DNA from: Euwallacea fornicatus
Lineage: Eukaryota > Arthropoda > Insecta > Coleoptera > Curculionidae
DNA: 64,000 nt
Direction of reading: 5' to 3'
NCBI RefSeq assembly: GCF_040115645.1
Contig: NC_089564.1
Location: 2,170,001 to 2,234,000 of the forward strand
In this document: piece by piece, positions 33,301 through 43,800 of the stretch
How positions within the stretch are numbered: the first letter of the stretch is position 1
How the letters are laid out: the number at the start of each line of letters is the position of its first letter
Made by a program: the position numbers and the translations under genes
The notes under the pieces: generated by a model
The model's input: the letters and a program-made list of their open reading frames with translations, nothing else
Database searches by the model: none
Told to the model about the DNA's origin: nothing

Positions 33301-35563
33301 CACATTCAGAATTACACCATGAAAGTCAAATGCGAGGTAATGGGTTTGCGGTTTAATTTCAAAAAAGTGGTTGGTTGAAAAAGTGACCCTAGTTTTCATT
33401 TATTTCTCACTCTAACTCGGGAATAGCATACAAAAGAAGTTGGAGAACTTCTGCTTGTTTAAAATAACTGAGAGGCCAAAAATCATTTTGCAAATCCATT
33501 TGCGCTGTAAAAATACTTCCGTGAATGCACAACTTTCTGCCATTTAACCGAGTTTGTACCTACTAACGTTTACTAAAGCCCCATGCTGGACATCCTTATC
33601 TTGGCTACAGTGCATGTCTCCCCATATACAAATATTTCGAAGTCCAGATTATGACGTAACTTTCCATGCACTCATTTTATGTATGTACACAATGTCCCAG
33701 AAACATTATAAATGATTACGGCGTATTAGCGACTAAAAATTTTAAATAGTTCGGTTAAATTTGGCTTACCTACAGTTTCTTATTTTCATTTTCCAGAGTA
33801 TTGAAGCAAATTTTTAAGTCCGTAATTTGGAAATAAATCTCATAGTTTTCGACTAACAAACATGAGTATGATTAGTTAAATTATAATATTTCTATCGAAC
33901 TACCCGGTAGGCGGTATTACATACGCCTGGCAATGTATTTAGGTGGATTTTTTGAATCTTGGTAAACCGCTAGTCTACCAGGTAGTTTGAAACAAATATT
34001 ATAAATTGATTTATCGTACGCAAGTGTATTAATCAAAAACTGAGAATTACTCCCAATTTGCAAAATTAAAAAATTACTTCAACACCCTGTAGAATGAAGT
34101 CAAGCAACTTTTGTATAAAACCAGTTTAGCTGAATCGCTATTTTTTACTCTCTAATACTTAATACTTATTTGCACTATGATTTCGGGGACATCCTGTATA
34201 TACAGTTAAAATTAAAATCGCGTCGTTACATTCTTATGTTCTTATTCGAAAAGTAATTCAAAGAGTGGCCAGAAGGACCACTTTTTCATCTGGAATATTG
34301 AAGAAATATGATTTTTCAAAAAACAGGGTACTTACACCTTATAAACACAAAAATGGCGCATATTTCTTCTTACTCCTGAAGAAGAATCAGTTCAGATTTT
34401 TTTGGTAACTGAGAAATTAAAGCCAAATTGCATCTTCCTTTTTTCAAGTCAGCGTTATTTTTTCAAAAGATATTGCAATACGTTCAGTATCTTTCAATAG
34501 TGCCGTTTCCATAAGTCTTTCAGAATTATTCTTGTCCATTACTGCTTTTCAAACATTCACAATTTCAATCATAGCGTGTACAAACATTCATCCAGATAAT
34601 TTTATTTTCCCAATAGTTTATTCCAGGATCTTTTCAAAAGGATATTTATTTTAGAAATTTTAATGATGAGTTTGTATTTAACACGAATGGTCGTTTTCCG
34701 TGTAGGAATTTTGTATGAAATTGCAAAATCAACTAATTATGCGTTTTGTCTGTCTAATGAAAGTGCTCAAGAAATTGACTCTCACCGCAAAATTTGAGTG
34801 AAGGGCCATACTCCTTCAGTCGATAATAGCATAAAGCCATGTTATAAGCCAAGTAAGGCTTAAACCCCTGGTTTTGCAATGCAGTGGTAAACTTAGCCAA
34901 AGCCTCTTCGTAATTCCCATCCTAAAAATAGTCCTTAAGCGATTATTGTTAAACAACAAATATTCGAATCCCTGCCTTATACAACAAACATCCTAAATTG
35001 ACTTCTTTGTCAGGATCGTCATTCGGACACGCGTCCACCAAACTTTTTGCTGACAATACATCTTCTTGGCTGTACTTGATTGCGGCCTGAAGTTTCGTAA
35101 TTTGTCCCTTATATTGCTGATTATCGATTAGTTTATTGGATGCCTGAATGTAATTTTTTTATTTTCTAATTAAAAAATATGTCGTTAATTGGTATTTACT
35201 TGGAAAGCTTGATCATATAAACAAGCTTGATATAACGATTGTGTGTAGTATAGTTTATAATCGTTGTTATCAGGATACATTTCAGTTAGTTGCTCGTAGT
35301 AACTGGACGCATTGTTAAAATCTTGGATGTAGAAATAACAATAAGCTAATAGGGAAAGTCCCGCTCTGGAGGAGTTTGATTCAGGTATTCCATGCAATAT
35401 TTTTATTGCTTCATTAAATCTGCCGTCCTTGATCTGTTAAACATTACAATGCTACAAAGTTTCCTGGGGAACACGTACAGTAAGGAAATACTGCCTAACG
35501 ACTTACCAAAGTATATACAGTTTTAGTAAAATCCCCATCGTTGATAACGTGTGCAGAATACAT
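30327..35563 (-). CDS. Intraflagellar transport protein 70 (TTC30)
   Basis: TPR-repeat subunit of the IFT-B complex, needed for transport along the ciliary axoneme; orthologues are vertebrate TTC30A/B and worm DYF-1. Ten coding exons join in frame: 35563-35507, 35433-35200, 35143-34976, 34921-34786, 31824-31660, 31598-31330, 31279-31083, 31036-30826, 30774-30599, 30543-30327, giving about 609 aa. Diagnostic stretches include SRAGLSLLAYCYF, ACLYDQAFQ, EGIEVRSVGNTLTLH, EAFNLKAAIEYQLKN, GFEKLQFLLQQNPFPPET, LMAQAKIYWELENYP, LANLCVSYIMTSQNEEAEE and KSLEPYNKKLGTDTWFY. Intron 3 (34922-34975) seems to be GC-AG; intron 4 (31825-34785) is 3 kb and full of transposons. The predicted protein ends FLESCERE, about 45 residues short of vertebrate TTC30, so a last exon may be missing: a GTGAGT donor overlaps the final codons. 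Cilia in insects are confined to sensory neurons and sperm. Confidence 0.95.
32635..33610. mobile_element. TIR transposon in IFT70 intron 4, with exon-like interior
   Basis: The ends form inverted repeats: GTATGTCCAAGATAAGGATG at 32636 and, inverse, CTGTAGCCAAGATAAGGATG ending at about 33610. The element is about 975 bp and lies inside the third-kb-long intron 4 of IFT70. Its interior (33030-33345) is richer in GC than its surroundings and holds overlapping open frames with a splice-like arrangement. No transposase is visible, so it is non-autonomous. Confidence 0.65.
33040..33345 (+). other. Exon-like open frames inside the TIR element
   Basis: An ATG frame from 33040 starts MSSEVRSSFKAK and runs to a donor-like AAG-GTGGGT at about 33188. 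A T-rich tract ending TTTATAG (33241) resembles an acceptor. A second frame of the first block (through WKCKERNGWNYTENEDD) and a frame of the second block (through HLKWKDDVKWCHIQNY, ending at a GAG-GTAATG donor-like site near 33340) also look protein-like. I cannot decide the frame and recognise none of them. Host-gene fragment captured by the transposon is one explanation; chance is another. Confidence 0.3.
33880..34004. repeat. Palindromic hairpin repeat
   Basis: TTATAATATTTCTATCGAAC followed by TACCCGGTAGGCGGT is mirrored by ACCGCTAGTCTACCAGGTA and TTTGAAACAAATATTATAA. The arms are about 40 bp with a 45-bp loop. It looks like a very small MITE inside IFT70 intron 4. Confidence 0.65.
34050..34202. 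repeat. Dispersed short repeat family, copy 3
   Basis: TTTGCAAAATTAAAAAATTACTT, ACACCCTGTAGAATG, TTTAGCTGAATCGCT and GGGGACATCCTGTATA occur in the same order as in the copy at 2470-2625. This is the best-preserved copy. Confidence 0.65.
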
Positions 35564-36119
35564 TATTAATGATTTAAAACAAAAGGGCGAAATGGCGACT
35601 AATATTTATATATTAACATCAACATCTGTTAATGCTCGATAGTTGTTTGTATTGGCGCTCCCTTAAGAACGTTAGCAACGTGAGCACATGGAACAGCCCT
35701 CAGTTTTCACTATTTACCAATTCGATCAATAGAAAAAAACACAGGTGTAACAAAAGTAAAGGAAAATGATTATTTAAATTTGAATTTCTATTGCATTTTA
35801 TTTTTTTTAATATATATAATAAACAAATCTACTAATATCGCACCTGGTACATTTGGTAATTTAACTGGTTGTACACTGGTGACTCCCTATTGCAATTAGC
35901 ATGCGATGAAGCATCACATTTCGCAATTGTATTTTTAAAAACTTACCAACCCCCAAATTTCTAGAAGCGTAAACTAAAGGAAAAATGTCCTGGGGCATGT
36001 GGCCCTTATGGAGAATAGAGGAGAAAGGAGCAGAAAATAATTTCTCAGTCTCGACCAGTAAGATCGTAGAGGTGGCAACTACTTTGGTTTTGTAAATAAG
36101 GAATATGGGTCAAGTGATG

Positions 36120-36950
36120 CGTCATTTAAAGCTCTTTAAATTTTCTAAATAATTTTGGTTTTTCTTTTGAAATTTTTTCGTACTTCTGAATTTTTCGACA
36201 GACGTTTGAAATGCATTCCATTATTCTCCATGCAATAATTCAAACAGTCTCCATACTCTCGTCGTACTTCTTTTACAATTCTTCGGCATAGTGTTCGAAA
36301 ATCCTGTACAGTAGTCACCTAAACTGCGCTTTTAAGATATTCCCAAAGGACAAAGTCCAAACCTGTGAGATCGGGGATCTAGTTGGTCACGCGATAGTAA
36401 CTCTTCTGCGAATCCATCTATGAGTAAAATTGTTGTCAAGCAACTATCAAACCGGTAAAATGTAATGTGGGGGAGTACCATCCTGTTGGAAATGTAATAA
36501 ATCCCTATCCAACATTGAGTGTTCATTCCGTCCAACCGGTTCTCGAAGGCATTGGTGTTCAAAAGAATTAGTGAATCCTGAAGAAAATCCAAATACTGTT
36601 GTCGATTTAAATTGCCATCAATGAACATTGATCTAATAATTATATTTCCAAGGACCCCCCTTATAATTTACACAGCCGATAGTCTTTAAGGAATCGCAGG
36701 GTACCACAATTGCATAGTATAGTTAGATCCTTTGGGAAGAATTAGTACCGTTTACACAGGTTGAGTGCAAAATGCGAGAATTTTACCAAATTGCAGTATT
36801 ACTTTGAAAATGGTCGGCAGTAATGCGATGGGTTTCAAGTTTGGTAGTTTATTTCTACCGTTGCTTTTAAACTAGAGTATTATGTCGCCTATTTTAGGAA
36901 AGTGATCTTGAGTGATTCGGGAACTTCTGCATTACACCATTTGATAAACT
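36120..36950 (-). pseudogene. Mariner-like transposase relic
   Basis: The minus-strand ORF 36628-36332 begins MFIDGNLNRQQYLDFLQDSL, matching the block ahead of the second catalytic Asp in insect mariner-like transposases. After a frameshift near 36370 the block S-P-D-L-T-G-L-D-F-V-L-W-E-Y-L-K is readable, equal to the SPDLTPLDFFLWG signature. Upstream and downstream sequence is in other frames with stops. The copy is dead and belongs to the same broad family as the relics near 1490, 5600 and 57500. Confidence 0.75.
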
Positions 36951-36955
36951 TTTAC

Positions 36956-37165
36956 CTACAGGGTGTCAATTTGAAAACTTCCCACCCCTATTATCTCGAA
37001 ATACGATAGATTTTTTAAAACATAAGTTATTTGTGAGGGTTGCACTAGGTAGTAAAGGATTGAAAGAGACGCAGGGAATTCTACATATAAATATTTCCCC
37101 TTCGATAACAAAATCTATCCCGTTTCGAGATAATAGGGGTGGGAAGTTTTCGAATTGGCATGATT
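36956..37165. mobile_element. Small foldback MITE
   Basis: Arms of about 50 bp, GTCAATTTGAAAACTTCCC and CACCCCTATTATCTCGAAA, at 36964-37014 are almost perfectly inverted at 37110-37161 around a loop of about 95 bp. The terminus reads CTACAGGGTGTCAA. It lies directly beside the transposase relic and downstream of the PPxY gene. Confidence 0.85.
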
Positions 37166-37336
37166 ATGTATGTACCTTTTACCGGTAAATGTGGCCAGTG
37201 AAGATCTTGGTATAAAAAGATCTAAAAAAACTTGCATGTACAGCTTGTAAAGTCAAAATGTAGGGCTACTTATGTGAAAGGTGAGAACTTGCTTTTTCTT
37301 CAGCCCAAAATTAAAAAATTTAATAAGCAAAGAGAA

Positions 37337-37342
37337 TTTATT
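37337..37342 (-). terminator. Poly(A) signal of the PPxY gene
   Basis: AATAAA on the minus strand, 54 bases after the stop codon at 37397. Confidence 0.6.
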
Positions 37343-37396
37343 TTCCGTGTTCGACTCGCTAACTCAATAACACTTGCAAAAACTACCTACTTGAAT

Positions 37397-37845
37397 TTAA
37401 ATATAATCAACGGGGTACGGAGGAGGCAACTCGTAACTTGATACGGCACTGGCTTTGGATAAAGTCGAATACAGTGGTGGCGCCAAGTTTTTATACGATT
37501 GTTTTACGGTAAGTAGATCTTCGTCACGAGAACGTTCCCTCATACGATTAATAACTAAATCCAGAAACAATTAATTAAATACAATATCTAAATGACAATA
37601 CAACATTTTTCAAATCTTACTTGTTATATCTCCATCTTCAGAGAAGATTAGCACTCTCGAGTCTCTTCTCTTGAAGCAATTTTCACTGACTGAAAATAAC
37701 AATTGAAATTAGCAATAACTGCTTCTCTCATCTTTAGAAGGAGCCTACCAATTTGGCATATCTTAACACTGCCAAGTATTAATACCACAAAGCACGCTAG
37801 GGCAACCAGCACCCAAAAGACCTTTTGAGTGTATACTTTAATCAT
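37397..37845 (-). CDS. Small single-pass membrane protein with two PPxY motifs
   Basis: I do not recognise the family. Three exons (37845-37749, 37689-37621, 37554-37397) have matching phases and GT-AG borders (introns 59 and 66 bp) and join to a 107-aa protein. Residues 1-8 (MIKVYTQK) are followed by a strong membrane segment, about 9-27 (VFWVLVALACFVVLILGSV), then a Cys- and basic-rich stretch (ENCFKRRDSR), a charged middle (NRMRERSRDEDLL), and a proline/tyrosine tail with PPLY (about residues 82-85) and PPPY (about 100-103), ending YPVDYI. PPxY motifs bind WW domains, for example of Nedd4-type ubiquitin ligases, so the tail is probably cytosolic and the protein may be an adaptor for ligase recruitment. 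Commissureless and NDFIP-type adaptors have a similar plan but I see no direct similarity. A TATA-like box lies upstream and AATAAA follows the stop by about 55 bases. Splice structure and both signals make a real gene likely; function is inferred. Confidence 0.72.
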
Positions 37846-38022
37846 GGGAATACTCTAATTGATCTTAAATAGAATTTTAATAATTTTTTTAACGAATTAT
37901 GTATTCAGTTCTGCCGAAACTGACTGAAAATATCGAATTGAAATCTCCCTAACTTATACCCACAAACACATCTACAATGCGTATTTTTAACTTACGTAGA
38001 TGGGGATTAAAGATAAGTCAAG

Positions 38023-38030
38023 ATTTTATA
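38023..38030 (-). promoter_or_regulatory. TATA-like box of the PPxY gene
   Basis: TATAAAAT on the minus strand, in the context CCTATAAAATCTTG, about 180 bases upstream of the start codon. A start of transcription some 30 bases downstream would leave a 5' UTR of about 150 bases. In AT-rich DNA this is only suggestive. Confidence 0.4.
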
Positions 38031-38719
38031 GGCAGCAGATGGGTTTGCCAATTACATACAGATCTTGTGCTATAATGATAAGAATCAGTAATGGTTTGTA
38101 GATACAAAAAATATTGTTTGAATACCCCGAATTCGGTAGGTTCATAAGTACAATTGAGTAATCAAGTGAGAGGTTTCTAAGCTATTAAACCATCTAAGTT
38201 TTTTTCATCAGCACTTCCTGTAATTATGGATGTGACTCAAGAGTTCGGGGTCGATGATTTGAGGATTTAGCAATCCAAGATCCCATGTCACTAATGTCTG
38301 TGCGACTGTTGGGAAAGCAAATATTGCAGCAGGATTTGAGGTATTGAATAATATTGAACAATGGGACTAACATTCCGAGGACATTCTCATTGCTTGTACT
38401 CTCGACCTGTAGATTCGAGGTAGTGCAGGTGTTTCTTCCTTGCGAATAAACTAAAGGCCAGCTCCCAGTTTCTCATAGAAGAAGTACATTTGTCCAAGCT
38501 GAGAGATTCTATTAACCCTCGTGAATCATGGTTAATAATATATATAATTAATAATTATATATTCTTGTCATTACGGTTGAAGTAGTTCAAATTAGTTCAG
38601 CTTATAGTTAATTTGAAATGTCAACCAATATCCCTTGAAAATCTTGGAATGATATTTCGGTAAGAAATATATAAGTGGAAGCAATGGAAAACGCTTCAAG
38701 ATGCCATGTAGAATTTTTT

Positions 38720-39425
38720 TATACAGGGTAATTCATTAGGAATATGACATGGCAAAACCTGAGATAGGAGACCTCAAGTTATGACGATTGGACCGAGCAC
38801 ACCTTATACCTATGTTGCATGTTTCACAATTGCAGGGTGTTGAAGGTTGAATCTTTATTTTAAAATTCTTTAATAACTTTTTGTATTACCAAAGCTTCAA
38901 CACCAAAATTGGTATAGTTAAATTTTGTAAGTGCCACGTAAGAATTTTTATATAACTTATATGTGACTCTTAATGGGCACTAGGTATAACCCGCCGATTA
39001 GATATATTAGATTATATTTTTTACGAGGACAATTAAGATCACATTGTATTCAATATAATGAAGTGTCTAATTTTACTCGAAAAGGTATTCCCTTTTAATC
39101 CATCTCCCTTCGTTTACGAGATATTCCGTGCCGTAGTATTTAAGGGATAGGTTGTAACTAGAGCCCTATAGGAGCAACATAAAATTAGATTAAAATTCTA
39201 CTCGACGTTTTATAAAACCTAAGTATACCAATTTTGGTGCCCATGCTATAAAAACACAAAAATTTATTAAGGAATTTTCAAATAAAATTTCAACGTTTCG
39301 CATCCTGTAATCCTGATTCTGAAACAAACAATATTGTTATAAAGTATGTTGATCCAATCGTCGTATCTTAATATCCCCTATCTAAGGTTTTGCCATGTCT
39401 CATTCGAAATGAATCACCCCGTATA
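38720..39425. mobile_element. Foldback MITE, about 700 bp
   Basis: Ends are ATACAGGGTAATTCATT (38720) and AATGAATCACCCCGTAT (39425), inverse to each other. Further inward, GGCAAAACCTGAGATAGG is mirrored by CCTATCTAAGGTTTTGCC, and AACACCAAAATTGGTATA by TATACCAATTTTGGTGCCC, so each arm is roughly 240 bp. No ORF of note. Confidence 0.85.
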
Positions 39426-40893
39426 TGGCAGACCAATGAAATACCTTATGTATTTCCCGAAACTATTGATAGCACGATGTCAAGTTTAATTTATACTTCT
39501 AGAAATCTTGGCGATGGCAAATTTTAAAAAATACAACCGATACAACACATCTTTTGTGCACTGCGTTATTTAAATTGTATTTCTTAGCCAACTACACACT
39601 TTTATCACGTGATTGACATCTCCACAGGATCGTATTTTGCACGGTACTTTCCTTAAGAAAATAATATTGTATTGTACGGCTCTTTTCCGAAATGATTATG
39701 GAATACTGACGATTTTCGTTTGAATTGAAACATTCCTATGAACTTGTACGTTTTAAAGCTTCCTTTTTCAAATACAAGAAATTTCAATTCATTATTCAAT
39801 GTAAACATTTTTTCATCACCTTCACTTTTCCCTATATCTCTAACCATTTTGGAACTATCCGTAAAACTAAGTTAGAAAATACCACAAAAAAATAAAAGTT
39901 AGTGGACTATTTCTAATTAGCAAAAAACCTACCTTATTCCCAAGAAACGCCTGGGCAACAAGCACACTTGAATGAAACATACCTCAAACAAGAAATAAAA
40001 ACAAATATTATTTATTCTGATGTATACGTAGTTAAAATATATTATTATGAAACATATTTTGGTATTCAATAATATTAAAACATTCGCATTGCATTATACA
40101 TAGCTGGCGTTTATTCGAGCCCAGTGATCTGAGTATTAAAAAATATATGTATTACAAGAAAAACATTGTTTAAACATAACCATTTAAATGTTTGGACATT
40201 TTTGAGAACCTGCTTTTCATCACTTTATCAGTAGTCTGCAGATTTCCATTCACAGATAGTTATCTACTTTCTTCCTTCTGCCACTTAAAGAAACTATTTT
40301 TCATTTAGTTTACAGTAAGGAAAAACGCCAGCAATGCCATAAAACACAAATATTATTGTTGTCTAGCAGTTAAAGTGTTTTTTTAGCAAAATGCACCGTC
40401 AATTACAGTAAACTGGTGCTGATTTCTAGTATGAGAAAAATGAATTTCTAATTTTAGGACTCCAATTATATCACTTTGCCCCTAAAAGCTTCAGTTTACA
40501 ATACAGAAATGTTCAGATCCGCGAATGAACTGCCGGCTATTATAATTTGAAATTCAACTATTTTGATACTTGAGATTCTTTATCGAAGACATTAAGTTGT
40601 TGCACTTTACAATTATTAGATTTGCCGAAAGCATTGTGAGCTAAAACCATTGTCAACGCAGCATCTTATCATAAAGCGATTCTAAATAAATTTATAACTT
40701 AATAAATAAAAGTCGCAAAAATGTACTTTATAAAATATGTAAATAAAATTTGTTCTTGATTTGATGTCAAATACCTCAGTAATGATTAGGTGCTAAATCG
40801 TTCAATAACGTTTCGCGTAAAGTACAGCCTAACGTATCACTCACACGTCATAATTAGTATTTAAATATATTTTATATATTACATGCTCATTGC
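39426..40893. other. 3' flank of cathepsin F gene, no gene seen
   Basis: AT-rich DNA with no recognised gene. The short ORF at 39653-39847 has no features. Part of it should be the 3' UTR of the cathepsin F gene. Confidence 0.5.
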
Positions 40894-43800
40894 TTAAGCA
40901 ACTAGGGCGCTTGATGGCGTTTGGTTCAAACCACATGTTCCGTCTCCCCTATAAACTCTATAGTAACCCTGTTCTCCCCAAAATTTGCCCCAAGAATTTT
41001 TCACAATCCAAAAAGGCAGTGTTTTGTTGAACAATTTATAAGCTGAAAAATTAATCAAATAGTGTTTCAAAAATTTGCCACAATACAACACTTACTATCG
41101 ACACCATATCCAACAATCAAAACCCCATGATCCAGGTTATTAGGACTACACAGTACTTTAAATGGATGAGACACGCCACCCAAATAGAACTGCATAGCAT
41201 TAGCATTGATGGCAATGGAGATAGGGCCCTTAGCCACCAACCATTTAGCCATATGTTTTTCGTTCTGGCTAATATTCACAGCGCTAACCAATTTCACTTT
41301 AATTTTGTTGACGTTGAAGTTGCACTTGTCATCTATTCCTTCATATGGATAGTCTGATTCGGTTTCCAGGCCACCCAACTGCTCTATAACCCTGATTAAA
41401 CCTCTCATGAATGTTTTAAATAACATCGTTTTTATTCGTACCTATAGGCAGAGTCCATTAATCCTCCATTACATCCCTGATCTATTTTGTCGCAATCTAC
41501 TAATTCTTGTTCAGAAAACTCTAATAGTTTATCATGTGCAATAGCATATTGGCCCTCGACGTTTCCAGTGACACTAAATGCCCAACAACTGCCACATGCC
41601 CCTTGATTTTTCACTTCAGTAACAGCCCCTATAAAGCTACCCTTAAAAATGACAACACAGAACAGATAGCAACTATTGACCTTTTGTTCGCCAATCAAAC
41701 TCCGTAGGAATCGCAGTAATATCTGGAATTGACGCCTGGGTGAAAGATATTTCATTTTCATTTTGTAAATCCGGTCTATATCCGTGCCTCTTAGAAAACT
41801 CTTCTTCAGTAAAGTCTGCAAACTCTGTGATGCCATATTCCGCTGTGCCCATCTCTTTTTCATTAAGACGAGCGATTTTATCTATGTTATTCTTGAATAC
41901 CTGGCAACAATCACCATATTAACAATGATTTTTATCAAAAAACTAAACTTATACACCTTTAAACGATATTTATATTCGTCTTTGCTTTTATAGGTCTTAT
42001 TAAACTTTTTAACAAATAACCCAAATGCCTGTTTCTTTTCTTTCTCCGATTCGTATTTCACTGTTTCTCTAAACGTATATTTTTGGTCATCATTTTCACA
42101 CTTAATAGTGTATTTTGTACCCAGCAGAATATCGAATTGGTCTTGGATTGTAATAGCACACATAAGACTCTCACATGGCATATCTAAGATACCGCAATTG
42201 GATATTTTTGCTATTACGACGTCACCTTCAGAATCGGAATTAAAACGAAAACTAAAAACTCCAGTTACGTATTGGATTGTAAATACTCTCTTTGATCCCG
42301 TTTTTATGGAAAGTCCTTGCAGAGCCTTCCTTACAACGTTGGCCACATCTCGGTATAGCCCACCTAAAAAAATTATGTTGAAAATAAAGAATTATATTTT
42401 CTTATGAGCAAGTAGTAAAATGGTCGATTTTACTGCGCCAGTTTGAAAGTCACTCTCCACTTAAGTGGGTTTGTACTAAAATGTAAGATTATAAATCTTT
42501 ATGTCAGAAACTGAAATTTTCATAAGTACAATCATGGTAGTCGTCAACGTTCAACTAACCGCAACATGCCAAAAATCACATATTAATCAAAAATCGTACA
42601 TAAATGTATGATTTTGCGCAGAGTAGCCGAATGACCATCGACAAAAAATTATTTACACACACATATTACGCTAAATACTTGCGATGAAATATTTATTATT
42701 TAAGTGTGCGCTATATTCAAATTCTAGTTCTCATTTCAAGATAAATGGAAACTACTACTTTGTATCTCTTATTTTAACATTTAAATCTTACCATTTTCGT
42801 GTTCAAACATCCTACCCAGTGGGGTATACCGGTGCTCTACAGCTTCCCTTTTCGATTTAAAAGTTTGCTCTGCCTCCCCTTCACAATTTACTCGAGTCTG
42901 AGTAAAATTAACCCAAGGCTTCTCCCAAATGGAAAACGTGCATATGCGACTTGGACTTCCTTCGAGTTTAATGCAATTATTCGATTCAGAGACCTTCGAT
43001 TTCGAGCAGTTTGAAGTGGTGATTTCCGCTTTAATTTTTATTAGACTGCCTGCCACCACTTGAGTGCTCGATTCGAGAATGTTCACTGTGATGTATTTGT
43101 GGTCGGCGGATGATGTGGTGTCGAGATGCACAAGGGCCCTTTGAAGGTAAATTAGGGCCTCATCTTCGGGCAAATTTATTGGGCCTGAAAGGGGATTAAT
43201 GAAGACAATACAAAAGGTGTTGATATAACCATTTTCCATAGGAAATACTATACATTTAAAAAAAAACAGTGTACCCACTTACATCCAGCACAAATACTCC
43301 TAGTTCTAGAAGTCGGTTTGTTCTCAAAAGAAAATTTTTTCTCGCTGCATGTGATATCGTATATTGTCTTGTTCAACCAAGGCTGATTCAAAACTTGAAC
43401 GGTGCAAATGTCCGGGTCAAATTCTTCCAATAGATCGCATGTATCAGCAAGTTTGTTGTCAGTCTTCTTGCATTTTGTGAGACCTATTTTCGTTTCGATA
43501 ACGTATTTATTCCCAGCCACCACTTGAAAAGAGGCGGAAACCACCTACGAAATATCAAAAGAATTTCTCAATTATATCATTTTATTGCAGTATTTTACTT
43601 CAACAATTTTATGTTTGTTGGGATGTTCAGACGTAAAATCTAGATGAAGCAAAACGCTACTCAGGAACTTCTTGACATTCGGATCATCCACGCTTAGTGG
43701 AGAGATACCACCCAGAATTTGTCGTCTATACCGACTGTAGTTGGTTCTATTTCTGTCATTTTCGTCCTTTTTAATATTTTGGCATTGCGACTTTACTACT

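Noticed and set aside
32983..33399. 138-codon minus-strand ORF
   Set aside because: Lies inside the TIR element opposite the better exon-like frames; its composition (many aromatic and His residues, no motif) looks like an antisense frame.
37232..37441. 69-codon plus-strand ORF
   Set aside because: Overlaps the 3' UTR and antisense of the PPxY gene; no supporting motif.
37480..37512. GGTGGCGCCAAG-like motif that resembles a retroviral/LTR primer-binding site
   Set aside because: It falls inside the third exon of the PPxY gene (NLAPPLY on the minus strand), and no LTRs or gag/pol sequence are nearby.
41432..41863. 143-codon minus-strand ORF starting MKKRWAQRN
   Set aside because: Only its C-terminal part is a true exon (GAVTEVKNQG onward). 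The N-terminal part is the wrong frame of the preceding exon plus a 52-bp intron.
42108..42407. 99-codon plus-strand ORF
   Set aside because: Antisense of the cathepsin F exon carrying cystatin 6.
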